DNA of 64,000 nt from an uncultured bacterium (GTDB lineage: Bacteria > Hydrogenedentota > Hydrogenedentia > Hydrogenedentales > Hydrogenedentaceae), in assembly GCA_938014335.1 (NCBI GenBank), contig CALLRP010000002.1:1-64000 (forward strand). The letters are read 5' to 3'. Shown here piece after piece: positions 8,645-17,739 of this stretch. Under the pieces are notes generated by a model. That model did no database searches, was not told where the DNA came from, and saw only the letters and a list, made by a program, of their open reading frames with translations. A program made the translations under genes and the position numbers. Positions within the stretch are counted from its first letter, which is position 1, and every line of letters starts with the position of its first letter.

Positions 8645-10459
8645 ATGAATATACTTGGTATTTCTGCGTTTTATCATGATAGTGCAGCGGCTCTGCTCAT
8701 TGACGGAGAAATAATATCTGCGGCACAGGAAGAGCGTTTCACACGAAAAAAACATGACCCGCGTTTCCCAAAGAATGCTATCGAATACTGTCTAAAAGAA
8801 GGAAATTTAAAAGTATCGGATATCGATTGTATTGCTTTTTATGATAAGCCGTTTTTGAAATTTGAGCGTTTGTTGATGACTTATCTTGGAACGGCACCTG
8901 CGGGGATTTCTTCCTTCTTTGTTCAAATGCCATCATGGCTTTCAGAAAAGTTAAACATGCGAGCAACTATTCGCAGGGAGTTGGATTATCAGGGCGAAAT
9001 CCTTTTTTCTACACATCATTTATCCCATGCTGCGTCTGCTTTTTATCCGAGTCCATTCGAAGAGAGTGCCATTATAACACTGGATGGAGTGGGAGAATGG
9101 GCGACATCCGCTTATGGAATAGGGCAGGGAAATAAGATCAAACTATTAAAAGAAATTCGGTTTCCTCATTCATTGGGGTTGCTCTATTCCGCTTTTACCT
9201 ACTTCACGGGGTTTAAGGTTAACAGTGGCGAATATAAGTTGATGGGCTTAGCTCCCTACGGTGAGCCAAGATATGTAGAAGTAATCAAGAAAGAGTTGAT
9301 AGATATACACGAAGATGGCTCCTTTCGCCTGAATTTGAAATATTTTGATTACTGTGCCGGCTTGAAGATGACCAACAATCGGTTTGCGAAACTTTTTGGA
9401 GGCCCTCCCAGAAAACCGGAATCAAAAATAACACAGCGGGAAATGGATTTAGCAAAGTCTATTCAGTTAGTAACAGAAGAGATTGTCCTGAAAATTGCAA
9501 GACATGTGCATAAAGAGACCGGCATGAAAAAATTAGCCATGTCCGGAGGGGTAACGCTTAACTGTGTTGCAAATGGCAGACTACTGCGAGAAGGACCCTT
9601 CGAGGAGATCTGGATACAGCCCTGTGCCAGCGATGGAGGGAATGCGTTAGGTTGTGCATTGTTGGCATGGCATCAGGTATATGGAAAAGAACGAATTGCC
9701 CATTCGCGTCGACAAAAAGCTAGTTATTTAGGTCCTTCCTTTTCAGAGGAAGAGATTGAAAAATTTCTCAAGGAGGAAGACATTCCGTATGAGAAACTTT
9801 CAGAGAATGAAATTGCAACGCGTGTAGCCCAACTCATTGATGAGAGTAAAGTCGTAGGGTGGTTCCAGGGTAGAATGGAGTTTGGACCACGTGCATTAGG
9901 GGCACGGAGTATATTAGGAGATGCTCGCTCTCGGGAGATGCAATCTGTATTGAATCTGAAAATAAAGTTTCGTGAATCATTTCGCCCATTTGCTCCTACG
10001 GTTTTATATGAGCATGCTGATGAATATTTTGAACTTAACGGAGTGGAAAGTCCCTATATGTTGTTGGTGGCAAATGTGCGTAAAGAACATTTACGAGAAC
10101 TAACAGAAGAAGAAAAACAAGCCACCGGATTTGATAAATTAAAAGTGGTTCGCTCCGATATTCCTGCGGTAACACATGTAGATAATTCCGCACGGATACA
10201 AACCATTCGGAGAGAAGACCATCCGCGATATTACGATGTGATAAAGGCTTTCTATGAGAGAACAGGCTGTCCTGTGATTATTAATACCTCTTTCAATGTG
10301 CGAGGAGAACCCATTGTTTGCACACCGAAAGAAGCCTACACTTGCTTTATGCGGACGAATATGGACTACCTGTGTTTAGGGTCGTTCCTGTTAGATAAGA
10401 CAAAACAAAAAGCGTGGAAAGAGGAAGTAGACTGGAAAAAAGAATTTGAATTGGATTAA
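8645..10459 (+). CDS. Carbamoyltransferase, NodU/TobZ/SxtN family
   Basis: Predicted O-carbamoyltransferase using carbamoyl phosphate and ATP to carbamoylate a hydroxyl group, probably on a sugar or secondary metabolite. The N-terminal Kae1-like domain starts MNILGISAFYHDSAAALL and has the metal-binding histidines in HHLSHAASAFYPS and the LDGVGEWATS loop. Further on come AMSGGVTLNCVANG and the C-terminal YrdC-like domain with GRMEFGPRALGARSIL and the final NTSFNVRGEP. Length of 604 is typical. GAAGGA precedes the ATG. It is followed five bases later by an SxtJ-like membrane protein, a pairing common in bacterial surface-polysaccharide loci, so modification of an exported glycan is a fair guess. 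Confidence 0.92.
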   Translation: MNILGISAFYHDSAAALLIDGEIISAAQEERFTRKKHDPRFPKNAIEYCLKEGNLKVSDIDCIAFYDKPFLKFERLLMTYLGTAPAGISSFFVQMPSWLSEKLNMRATIRRELDYQGEILFSTHHLSHAASAFYPSPFEESAIITLDGVGEWATSAYGIGQGNKIKLLKEIRFPHSLGLLYSAFTYFTGFKVNSGEYKLMGLAPYGEPRYVEVIKKELIDIHEDGSFRLNLKYFDYCAGLKMTNNRFAKLFGGPPRKPESKITQREMDLAKSIQLVTEEIVLKIARHVHKETGMKKLAMSGGVTLNCVANGRLLREGPFEEIWIQPCASDGGNALGCALLAWHQVYGKERIAHSRRQKASYLGPSFSEEEIEKFLKEEDIPYEKLSENEIATRVAQLIDESKVVGWFQGRMEFGPRALGARSILGDARSREMQSVLNLKIKFRESFRPFAPTVLYEHADEYFELNGVESPYMLLVANVRKEHLRELTEEEKQATGFDKLKVVRSDIPAVTHVDNSARIQTIRREDHPRYYDVIKAFYERTGCPVIINTSFNVRGEPIVCTPKEAYTCFMRTNMDYLCLGSFLLDKTKQKAWKEEVDWKKEFELD

Positions 10460-10464
10460 TAAAT

Positions 10465-10878
10465 ATGGCACTAAAAATTGATTATAAAGACACAAACGAA
10501 CAGCGGAAATTTGGATTACTTGTAGGCGCCGTTTTTATTATTATTGGCTTGATACGCTGGGCAATCCATGGTTTTGTAGGGATACCGTATGTGTGGTTAG
10601 GTATTGGGGGTATTCTCATTCTGTTCGGTGTCATTTATCCCAAAGCTCTGCAATCCGTATTTTTCCTGTGGATGAAATTAGCAGAGGCGCTCAACTGGCT
10701 CATGACGCGGCTGTTTTTGCTGGTTACTTTTTATCTTATTATTACACCGACAGGCATTCTGTATCGGTTATTCAAAGGCGACCCATTAAATCGTCAATGG
10801 CTTTCTAAAAATGAAACCTATTGGGATGAGGTGGAAATACAACCTGAAAATATAGATGAGTTTCGTAGGCAGTTTTAA
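10465..10878 (+). CDS. SxtJ-family small membrane protein
   Basis: A 137-residue inner-membrane protein with about three hydrophobic segments: roughly residues 15-35, 40-60 and 75-100. The opening MALKIDYKDTNEQRKFG and the acidic C-terminal tail match the SxtJ family, whose genes usually sit beside SxtN-type carbamoyltransferases. The family function is unknown; it may anchor or assist the neighbour. The gene begins five bases after the carbamoyltransferase stop and is surely cotranscribed. The tiny DUF5989 protein often found as a third partner is not encoded between this gene and the thiolase. Confidence 0.8.
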   Translation: MALKIDYKDTNEQRKFGLLVGAVFIIIGLIRWAIHGFVGIPYVWLGIGGILILFGVIYPKALQSVFFLWMKLAEALNWLMTRLFLLVTFYLIITPTGILYRLFKGDPLNRQWLSKNETYWDEVEIQPENIDEFRRQF

Positions 10879-10914
10879 TATTAATATAAAAACGATAGGA
10901 TAGGAGGTAAAATT

Positions 10915-12093
10915 ATGGAACATGTTGTTATTACATCAGGAATTCGTACAGCCATCGGTTCGTTTGGGGGTAGTCTGAAAGATTATCCTGCGCCCGACCT
11001 TGCAGGTCTTGTCATTAAAGAAGCGTTACAACGGAGTAAAGTAGAACCTGATGCTGTGGGTGATGTGATTATCGGACAATGTATGCAACGGACAGATGAG
11101 TTACCCACAGGTAGACTTGCCGCATTAAAAGCAGGACTACCTATACAAGTGCCAGGTGTAACTATCCAGAGGAATTGTGCTTCGGGAATGCAAGCGATAG
11201 TTTACTCGGCACAACAAATCATGCTCGGTGATATGGATATCGCAGTAGCGGGTGGAGTCGAGGTTATGAGTCGCGTTCCTTATACCTTGGATAAGGCGCG
11301 CTGGGGCTTGCGACTGCAACATGCAACACTTGCAGATGGTATCTGGGATGGACTGACGGATTCGTGGAGTGGGCTTATCATGGGTTTGACCGCAGAAAAT
11401 TTAGCAGAAAAATATAACATTACCCGAGAAGAACAAGATACCATTGCTTTGAAATCCCACAATTGTGCAGAGAAAGCCATCAAAGAAGGGAAATTCAAAG
11501 ATGAAATTATTCCTGTGGAGATAAAAGGGAAAAAAGGAAGCGTCACATTATTTGAGCAGGATGAGCATGTGCGTATGGGTTTAACCATGGAACAATTGTC
11601 CGCATTGAAACCTACTTTCAAAAAGGAGGGAACCGTTACCGCAGGAAACGCCTCCGGTATTAATGATGCTGCTTGTGCGGTTGTGTTGATGAGTGAGAAG
11701 GAAGCACATCGTAGAGGATTAGAACCATTAGGTCGTCTCGTTGCGTATGCCGTTGCAGGTGTAGAGCCAGAACTGATGGGATACGGTCCTGTGCCTGCGA
11801 CAAAGAAGGCATTAGAAAAAGCGAAGATGAAATTGGATGATATTGAATTAATAGAACTCAACGAAGCTTTTGCGGCGCAGTATCTTGCCTGTGAAAAATT
11901 GTTGGGACTTAACAGAGACATTACCAATGTAAATGGTTCCGGTATCGCATTAGGACATCCCGTTGGCTGTACGGGTGCCCGCATTGTTTTGTCTCTGCTA
12001 AATGAGATGAAACGCAGAAACCTAAAATATGGCTTAGCCACTCTCTGTGTCGGTGGCGGTATGGGTATGACAACTATTTGGGCGCGAGATTAA
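10915..12093 (+). CDS. Acetyl-CoA acetyltransferase (thiolase)
   Basis: Thiolase that condenses or cleaves acetoacetyl-CoA or 3-ketoacyl-CoA. The 392-residue protein has all three active-site blocks: the nucleophilic Cys88 in RNCASGMQAI, His348 in GSGIALGHPVGCTGAR and Cys378 in LCVGGGMGM. NEAFAAQ is also present. Length is that of biosynthetic thiolases. A strong AGGAGG lies just upstream. No other fatty-acid, polyhydroxyalkanoate or mevalonate gene is nearby, so the direction and pathway cannot be told from context. Confidence 0.94.
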   Translation: MEHVVITSGIRTAIGSFGGSLKDYPAPDLAGLVIKEALQRSKVEPDAVGDVIIGQCMQRTDELPTGRLAALKAGLPIQVPGVTIQRNCASGMQAIVYSAQQIMLGDMDIAVAGGVEVMSRVPYTLDKARWGLRLQHATLADGIWDGLTDSWSGLIMGLTAENLAEKYNITREEQDTIALKSHNCAEKAIKEGKFKDEIIPVEIKGKKGSVTLFEQDEHVRMGLTMEQLSALKPTFKKEGTVTAGNASGINDAACAVVLMSEKEAHRRGLEPLGRLVAYAVAGVEPELMGYGPVPATKKALEKAKMKLDDIELIELNEAFAAQYLACEKLLGLNRDITNVNGSGIALGHPVGCTGARIVLSLLNEMKRRNLKYGLATLCVGGGMGMTTIWARD

Positions 12094-12475
12094 ATAAAAA
12101 AGGTGAATTACAAAAAAAAAGAGCGGGCCACACTTTTAAGTATCGTTGGCATTCTGCCGATGGAAAAGGAAAACAGGCATTCTTGTATGTGGTAAAAGTA
12201 GCGTTGTGTCTCGCCGACAGCAATTTAAACACACTTTAAATATTTATTCCACAATACCTGGAACATCAGACATGATGTCTGTATCTATATTATTAACAAG
12301 CATTATGAAGAAAAGGGATGTTTTATACATTATGATTTAAAAAGAATGAATCCCAATAAAATAGAAATTAATTTGTAAGTCGGAGATATTCGGAATTGAG
12401 AGAAATCGTTATAATTTAGTATTCTAACATGTATTTTTCATTTCTTTTTTTGTTGTTAAAAAAGGATTTTAATTC
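12094..12475. other. Intergenic stretch without a supported gene
   Basis: This 382-base stretch separates the thiolase gene from the flippase/sulfatase fusion. The only reading frames are short: one of 64 codons and one open run of ~40 codons ending near 12236. Neither has a ribosome-binding site or recognisable similarity. A TATAAT hexamer lies at 12410-12415, about 60 bases before the next gene, without a convincing -35 element. The stretch may hold a decayed gene remnant. Confidence 0.35.
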
Positions 12476-15400
12476 ATGAAGCGAGTCATAAGCACCCTGT
12501 TAAAAGCAGGTGTAACGGTAGGTCTTTTTGTTCTTCTTTTCTGGCCTGAGACTTTTGGTTTGCCAGCGGATACCTTTGGTGGAGTGAAACCGGGAGCACT
12601 TCTCAATGAAATTCGTTCGCTGAACCCATCGCATGCTATCCCCTGGCTTTTGTTCGCTTTGTTTATACGATTAGGTGGGATTATGTGCGGTGTCATTCGC
12701 TGGAAGATTCTGCTAAATGGGCAGAACTTATACATGCCGTTTGGCTATATGACACAAAGTTGGTTTATTGGGAGGACTATTGGTATTTTTTTGCCCAGCA
12801 CGCTTGGGTTGGATGGCTATCGCCTTTATGATTCGGTGCGGTATACCGGTAATGTGGTGCGATGTGCAACGGTTATATTTATTGAGAAAATCATCGGTTT
12901 TATATCCCTAACAACTCTTGTGTTTCTGACTCTCCCGTTGGGATTTCGTTTGTTAAAATTTAATATTTTGTTCCTTTTAATTATTTTGATGATTTTAGGT
13001 TTGGCCGTTCTTTTCTTCTTATCGTTATTACTGCAACCTTATATAATCCAGGTCATTTTGTATTCGATTCCAATGCCGTGGAAAGTAAAAAATATTCTGA
13101 ATAAGTTGGGTAGTTCAGCTACTGCTTATGCAGGACATCGCAAATATTTATTGTTGGCTATTTTGTGCGGTTTGGTTGTTCATTTTAGTGCCTGTCTTAT
13201 GTATTTTGGAACAATGATGGCGTTGCGTTCGGAAAATACGAGTTTATGGGATGTCTTGTTTGCCAGTCCCCTGATGATTTATGGAACGGTTTTAGGTCCT
13301 TCTGTGGGGGGAGAAGGAATACGCGAGATTATTTTTGCGACGTTGTTAGGGAGCAAGGAAAATACACTTAAAGTGGTTGCTTTTGCTCATTTGGGTTGGT
13401 GGGTCGGCGATGTGGTTCCATTTCTCATAGGGTTGCCTTTTATTGTGTTTCGGAAACGCCCCCAGAAGGAAGATATTGAAAAGCACATGTCAACGATTCG
13501 TTCGCAATCTATCTCTACAGAGAGTTTAGTGCAGGAATTTAATCCTCAGGAGCTACGGACGATGCGGAATCAGATTTTCTGGAATCTCCTTTACGGTGTT
13601 ATTGGCGGATTTATAGCAGGAGCCTTTTGTGGATTAGGTGAAGGTTTTTGGATTATATATAAATTTCCCAATCTGCATGAGTATCAAATGTTGTGGTGGG
13701 GACCTTTGATGTATGCGATAACCTCTGCAGGGATAGGACTATGCGTAGGTATTTTTATGGGGGCGTGGTTTCCGTTAGTCATTAAAAAGTTTCCCTCTTC
13801 CCTTTTTGTCTATATCTTTTCTATTTTTGCAACCCTGCTGTCTGTGGGGCTATTTTTAGTCCTGTGGCGATATTGGCGGGATATTCTGTTACAAAAGCCT
13901 GCTACATATCAGGTTTATATACCTATAGGATTTTACTATATAGGGGCTACCCTCATTTTTTCAGCGATATTTTATTCTGTTCTGTTCTACTTATCTCGCT
14001 TTTCAAGAAAGTTGTTTACTGGAATGACAGTTTTCTTAATTCTTTGCCCGTTTTTGATGGGGACTATTTATCCCTTTATGTTTCCACCGAAGGGCAAAGG
14101 AAATGATACAATTTCTCTCCCGGAGGCTTCACAGGATTCACCGAATATTATTCTAATTATTGCGGATGCCCTCCGAGCGGATTATTTACCTGCATACAAT
14201 CCAAATATCGAAACCAAAACGCCTGAATTGGATAAGTTTATAGAAAAGGCCATTTTATTTGAGGATTGTAGTTCTCAAGCCTCGTGGACGAAGCCAGCAT
14301 TTGCTTCGATGTATACAGGGGTTATACCTCTGACACATCATGCAACGGATAAAAATGCGATTATTAATCCGGATTTGCCTACCATTGCAGAAGTGCTTTC
14401 AAAAAAAGGATATCTTACGAAAGGATTTGGAAATAATCCTAATGTTAATTCTATATTTGGTTTTAACAAAGGTTTTGTTGAATATACAGAATTGCAACCG
14501 AAGCGGGTATTTTTTGCGAAAGATTCCAGTTCTAAATTGACAATTTATGAAATATTGCGGAGAGTTTATGGAAAAATCTCCTCTGTTGTATTGAAGATAA
14601 TGAAAAGGCCACCCAATGTCCGAGAATATTATCAACCTGCGGAAGTAGTAAACTCGGAAGCACTCCAATGGATAGACACTCGTCCTTATAAAGCTCATCC
14701 TTTTTTCTTAGTATTGCATTACATGGAAACGCATGACCCCTTTTTCTATCCGGAGAAGAAAACTTTTTATCCGCGGGCTTTGCTGGGAAATCACCCCAAA
14801 AGTCATTTAACACCGCTAATGCGGGAGGCATATATTGCGGAAATCGAGTATTTAGATAAGTATTTAGGCGAATTGTTTCGTGAATTTGAAAAACGCGGAC
14901 TGAATGGTAATTCTTATATTATTTTTACAGCAGACCACGGTGAAGAGTTTGAAGACCATCAAGGCTGGTGGCATGGTTATACACTTTATCAAGAAATGTT
15001 GCATGTGCCTTTGATTATAAAGGTGCCAGACAGGTATAAAAGAGAGGATAATGTCAATCAGCGAGTGCAGGATTTAGTTCAACATATTGATTTGACAAGC
15101 ACACTCACAGAAATAGCTGGAGTAACCCCTCCTGAAACTTTTGCTGGAAGACCATTATTATCGCAAGACGGAAAAGTAATAAAACATGATGATGACATCT
15201 TTGTATGGGCGGAAAATGAGACGGAAGGGCAAATTATGCAATCGTTACGAAATAAGAAGCATAAACTTATTCTTGCCAATCCGGACAATCCCCGTGGATT
15301 TAAACCCGAAGAATTATATGATTTGTTTAATGACCCCAAAGAGAAAAATAACCTATCCGAAGAGGAAAACTATATGCATTTTAAGAATAATTTATATGAG

Positions 15401-15517
15401 AAAATGGAAGAGATAAAAGCAGGGAAAGAACCAAAAAATAGAGATACTACCCCTGAACAAATTCATCTTCCTCCTGAATTAGTCGAACAGATGAAAGCGG
15501 TGGGGTATATTCAATAA
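12476..15517 (+). CDS. Flippase-like (LPG synthase TM) membrane domain fused to a sulfatase-fold domain
   Basis: A 1013-residue protein in three parts. Residues ~1-335 resemble the lysylphosphatidylglycerol-synthase/AglD flippase-like membrane domain: repeated hydrophobic helices and the IGIFLPSTLGLDGYRLY region. Residues ~365-550 carry several further membrane helices. Residues ~553-1013 form an alkaline-phosphatase-superfamily sulfatase domain: IILIIADALRADY near the start, ASWTKPAFASMYTG, TADHGEEFEDH with a metal-binding Asp820-His821 pair and HVPLIIKVP. The nucleophile position is Thr605, not Cys or Ser in a CxPxR motif. Formylglycine sulfatase chemistry is therefore unlikely; a phosphoglycerol or phosphoethanolamine transferase or other phosphoesterase is more likely. 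The catalytic part probably faces the periplasm. Confidence 0.82.
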   Translation: MKRVISTLLKAGVTVGLFVLLFWPETFGLPADTFGGVKPGALLNEIRSLNPSHAIPWLLFALFIRLGGIMCGVIRWKILLNGQNLYMPFGYMTQSWFIGRTIGIFLPSTLGLDGYRLYDSVRYTGNVVRCATVIFIEKIIGFISLTTLVFLTLPLGFRLLKFNILFLLIILMILGLAVLFFLSLLLQPYIIQVILYSIPMPWKVKNILNKLGSSATAYAGHRKYLLLAILCGLVVHFSACLMYFGTMMALRSENTSLWDVLFASPLMIYGTVLGPSVGGEGIREIIFATLLGSKENTLKVVAFAHLGWWVGDVVPFLIGLPFIVFRKRPQKEDIEKHMSTIRSQSISTESLVQEFNPQELRTMRNQIFWNLLYGVIGGFIAGAFCGLGEGFWIIYKFPNLHEYQMLWWGPLMYAITSAGIGLCVGIFMGAWFPLVIKKFPSSLFVYIFSIFATLLSVGLFLVLWRYWRDILLQKPATYQVYIPIGFYYIGATLIFSAIFYSVLFYLSRFSRKLFTGMTVFLILCPFLMGTIYPFMFPPKGKGNDTISLPEASQDSPNIILIIADALRADYLPAYNPNIETKTPELDKFIEKAILFEDCSSQASWTKPAFASMYTGVIPLTHHATDKNAIINPDLPTIAEVLSKKGYLTKGFGNNPNVNSIFGFNKGFVEYTELQPKRVFFAKDSSSKLTIYEILRRVYGKISSVVLKIMKRPPNVREYYQPAEVVNSEALQWIDTRPYKAHPFFLVLHYMETHDPFFYPEKKTFYPRALLGNHPKSHLTPLMREAYIAEIEYLDKYLGELFREFEKRGLNGNSYIIFTADHGEEFEDHQGWWHGYTLYQEMLHVPLIIKVPDRYKREDNVNQRVQDLVQHIDLTSTLTEIAGVTPPETFAGRPLLSQDGKVIKHDDDIFVWAENETEGQIMQSLRNKKHKLILANPDNPRGFKPEELYDLFNDPKEKNNLSEEENYMHFKNNLYEKMEEIKAGKEPKNRDTTPEQIHLPPELVEQMKAVGYIQ

Positions 15518-15536
15518 GCACACCCTATAATTTAAA

Positions 15537-17669
15537 TTATTTCGTTTCAGCAAGAAAATCGTAGTAGGATTTAAGAATTGCGTCTTCGTTCATAGGAGCA
15601 ATAATCATTCGGACTGGGGTGGTGACTGTTTCCCCGATTTCTAATGTTTTTCCGAAAAGCGAAAAATACATAGAATAATGAGTTTCCCCTGCATGTGGAG
15701 TTAAAATAGCAAAACAATTATTTTTGTTTGCCATCTGAACTACCGCCAGGTTGGTTTCGCTATTTACCCGATAAATAATAGGTTCTTTAAAGAACGGACG
15801 GATAGCCCAATCTACAGGATTGGGTGGAATGCTCCAGCGACCATCTTGAATCATCGTAATGGCTTGTGCATCTCGGGGGAAAACCTGCCATACGCCTGCG
15901 TCTACAGGGGTAGGAAGGAATGTGTGCCCTTCTTCAGTCTGCGCATAAACATAAGATTCAGGAAACTTATCTGTCAAGTAGGATGAAAGAAAGATCTCGA
16001 AATTGGGGAGAGTTTCCTTTGCTTCTACAGAAATATTCAGGTCTAATGTTTGGGGATTTTTCCATTGATATACAGCAGACAAAACAAAAGGATGTTCTTC
16101 ATCTTCATTCCAAACTACTTTCAAAGTTTGTCCATTTATTAGTTCCGTTGTGCTCGGAATACCACGCATGCTTTCGCCATAGCGATGATGGGTTGTAAAT
16201 ACACGATAGAAGTTCAACAATCCCGGAAGTTTTGTTGGGTCGACGGAGATTTCCAGTTCGGGTGAAATAGAGTAGAATGGAACGAAGCCGATGGATCTTC
16301 CCCCCTCACGAAAAGTCCCTTTTAAGTATCCTGTATCTACACGATATTCACCCGGAACATTTTCTATCGCAGTAAAGAAAGGTTTTTCTTCTGATTGTTG
16401 GGGTGCTGATAATTTTTCTTTGCGGGCAGGGTCAAATAGTTCATTCATTTTATAATGGACATATTGTTGTTTTGCAGCGTCTTCTGTGCCTTTCGCATGG
16501 GCAACCCACAATTCAAGGGTGGTAGGACAATAAAGAACGCTGTGCAAGTTCACATTCACCATAGCGACTGCTTTAAGTATCTCCAAAGCTATTTTTTGGT
16601 CAATTTTCCCATAATTCTCTTTTATGCGGGTTGCCATTCCTTTATAGCGGTGGTCATATGAATTAGAACCGTAAGGAAGATTAGGAGCATTGGCACAGGT
16701 TTGCAAAGAACGGATAGTCGGGTCCATTGCCTCATCTGCACGCATCACTGCATTTTCAATAGGGATTGCATATTCTACCGTTTCGCGAGGATCCTTATCC
16801 GTAAAGATAGCCACATGGTTGGCGGAGGTCTCATAGACAAGGGCACGGTTCTCATCACCATCGGCAATAACATAATTATAACCTACTGTATGACGTGCTT
16901 TTTTTATAATTTCGGTGACCTGGTCCAATGTAGAGGCTTCTTCAAGAATTTGGCGAAGAAGGAATTCAAGTGGGATACCATCTATTCGGCGGTCTTTATT
17001 GGTTGCACCGATTTGTGCAATGGATACCTTACGATTGTTTATTCCCGATAGCACACCGATGGCACAGGCGTAACCCACCGATATAAAAGAGTTTAAGCCC
17101 TGAGGTTCATAACAAAAGGTCACCGCCGTGTCCTGTATCCCCGCTTCCATAATCCAATCGAAATTTCTACCATGATACATCTTTCCATCCACAGTGGCTT
17201 TACCCCATACTGCAAAGGAACTACAACCTCGCTCTGTAATTACGGAAACTACATGAACTCGACGCAAATCCTGAAGGTTTACTCCCGCACCGTCAGCGAT
17301 ACCTTCCAATTCACGAGCATATCGTATTGGTATATGTGGTGAACACAATCTCCATGCGACATCCAGAATAAGTTTGGCTGCAAATTTAGGTAAGCCGACC
17401 TCCTTTTTTGCCAATTCGAGTAGTTCGTCAAACCGTTCCAGACTGCGCCGAATGGTATCTTTTAAAAGAACACCCCTCTGAAAACCCATTTCATAAGGGG
17501 TTCCTTTTAAATGCAGGACTTTTGTCCCTTCCACCTCTTCAAGGAAGGCTTTTCCCACATTAACTGACTCTTGAGGACCTCGTGTCGGGTAGAGCCAGAA
17601 ATAAAATCCGGCACATAACACCCCAATAACAAAAACAACAGGAAGAAAATAACGGATTTTTCTCTGCAT
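15537..17669 (-). CDS. Membrane-anchored C45-type NTN hydrolase
   Basis: Member of the peptidase C45/acyl-CoA:6-aminopenicillanate acyltransferase-like NTN hydrolase family, which cleaves or transfers amide-linked acyl groups; the substrate is unknown. Residues ~8-27 form an N-terminal membrane anchor, followed by GTPYEMGFQRG and ELEGIADGAG. The predicted nucleophile Cys149 lies in ERGCSSFAVWG, then HGRNFDW and the ADGDENRALVYE stretch. The C-terminal ~250 residues look like an extra beta-rich domain. The longest frame begins at 17756, inside the upstream gene, but TAGGAG fits the ATG at 17669, giving 710 residues. It is last in the minus-strand operon that starts at 23040. Confidence 0.84.
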   Translation of the reverse strand: MQRKIRYFLPVVFVIGVLCAGFYFWLYPTRGPQESVNVGKAFLEEVEGTKVLHLKGTPYEMGFQRGVLLKDTIRRSLERFDELLELAKKEVGLPKFAAKLILDVAWRLCSPHIPIRYARELEGIADGAGVNLQDLRRVHVVSVITERGCSSFAVWGKATVDGKMYHGRNFDWIMEAGIQDTAVTFCYEPQGLNSFISVGYACAIGVLSGINNRKVSIAQIGATNKDRRIDGIPLEFLLRQILEEASTLDQVTEIIKKARHTVGYNYVIADGDENRALVYETSANHVAIFTDKDPRETVEYAIPIENAVMRADEAMDPTIRSLQTCANAPNLPYGSNSYDHRYKGMATRIKENYGKIDQKIALEILKAVAMVNVNLHSVLYCPTTLELWVAHAKGTEDAAKQQYVHYKMNELFDPARKEKLSAPQQSEEKPFFTAIENVPGEYRVDTGYLKGTFREGGRSIGFVPFYSISPELEISVDPTKLPGLLNFYRVFTTHHRYGESMRGIPSTTELINGQTLKVVWNEDEEHPFVLSAVYQWKNPQTLDLNISVEAKETLPNFEIFLSSYLTDKFPESYVYAQTEEGHTFLPTPVDAGVWQVFPRDAQAITMIQDGRWSIPPNPVDWAIRPFFKEPIIYRVNSETNLAVVQMANKNNCFAILTPHAGETHYSMYFSLFGKTLEIGETVTTPVRMIIAPMNEDAILKSYYDFLAETK

Positions 17670-17739
17670 GAGAAAGTCTCCTATAAAAAATGTTCCAGAC
17701 GAAGTTAAAAAATAATTTTCATAAGTTGCTAATGAATAT

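Noticed and set aside
11280-12041. 253-codon frame antisense to the thiolase gene
   Set aside because: It is a shadow of the thiolase, which has all catalytic motifs and a strong ribosome site.
12146-12340. 64-codon frame in the gap before the flippase/sulfatase gene
   Set aside because: No ribosome site, no similarity and low-complexity ending; noted only as part of the intergenic stretch.
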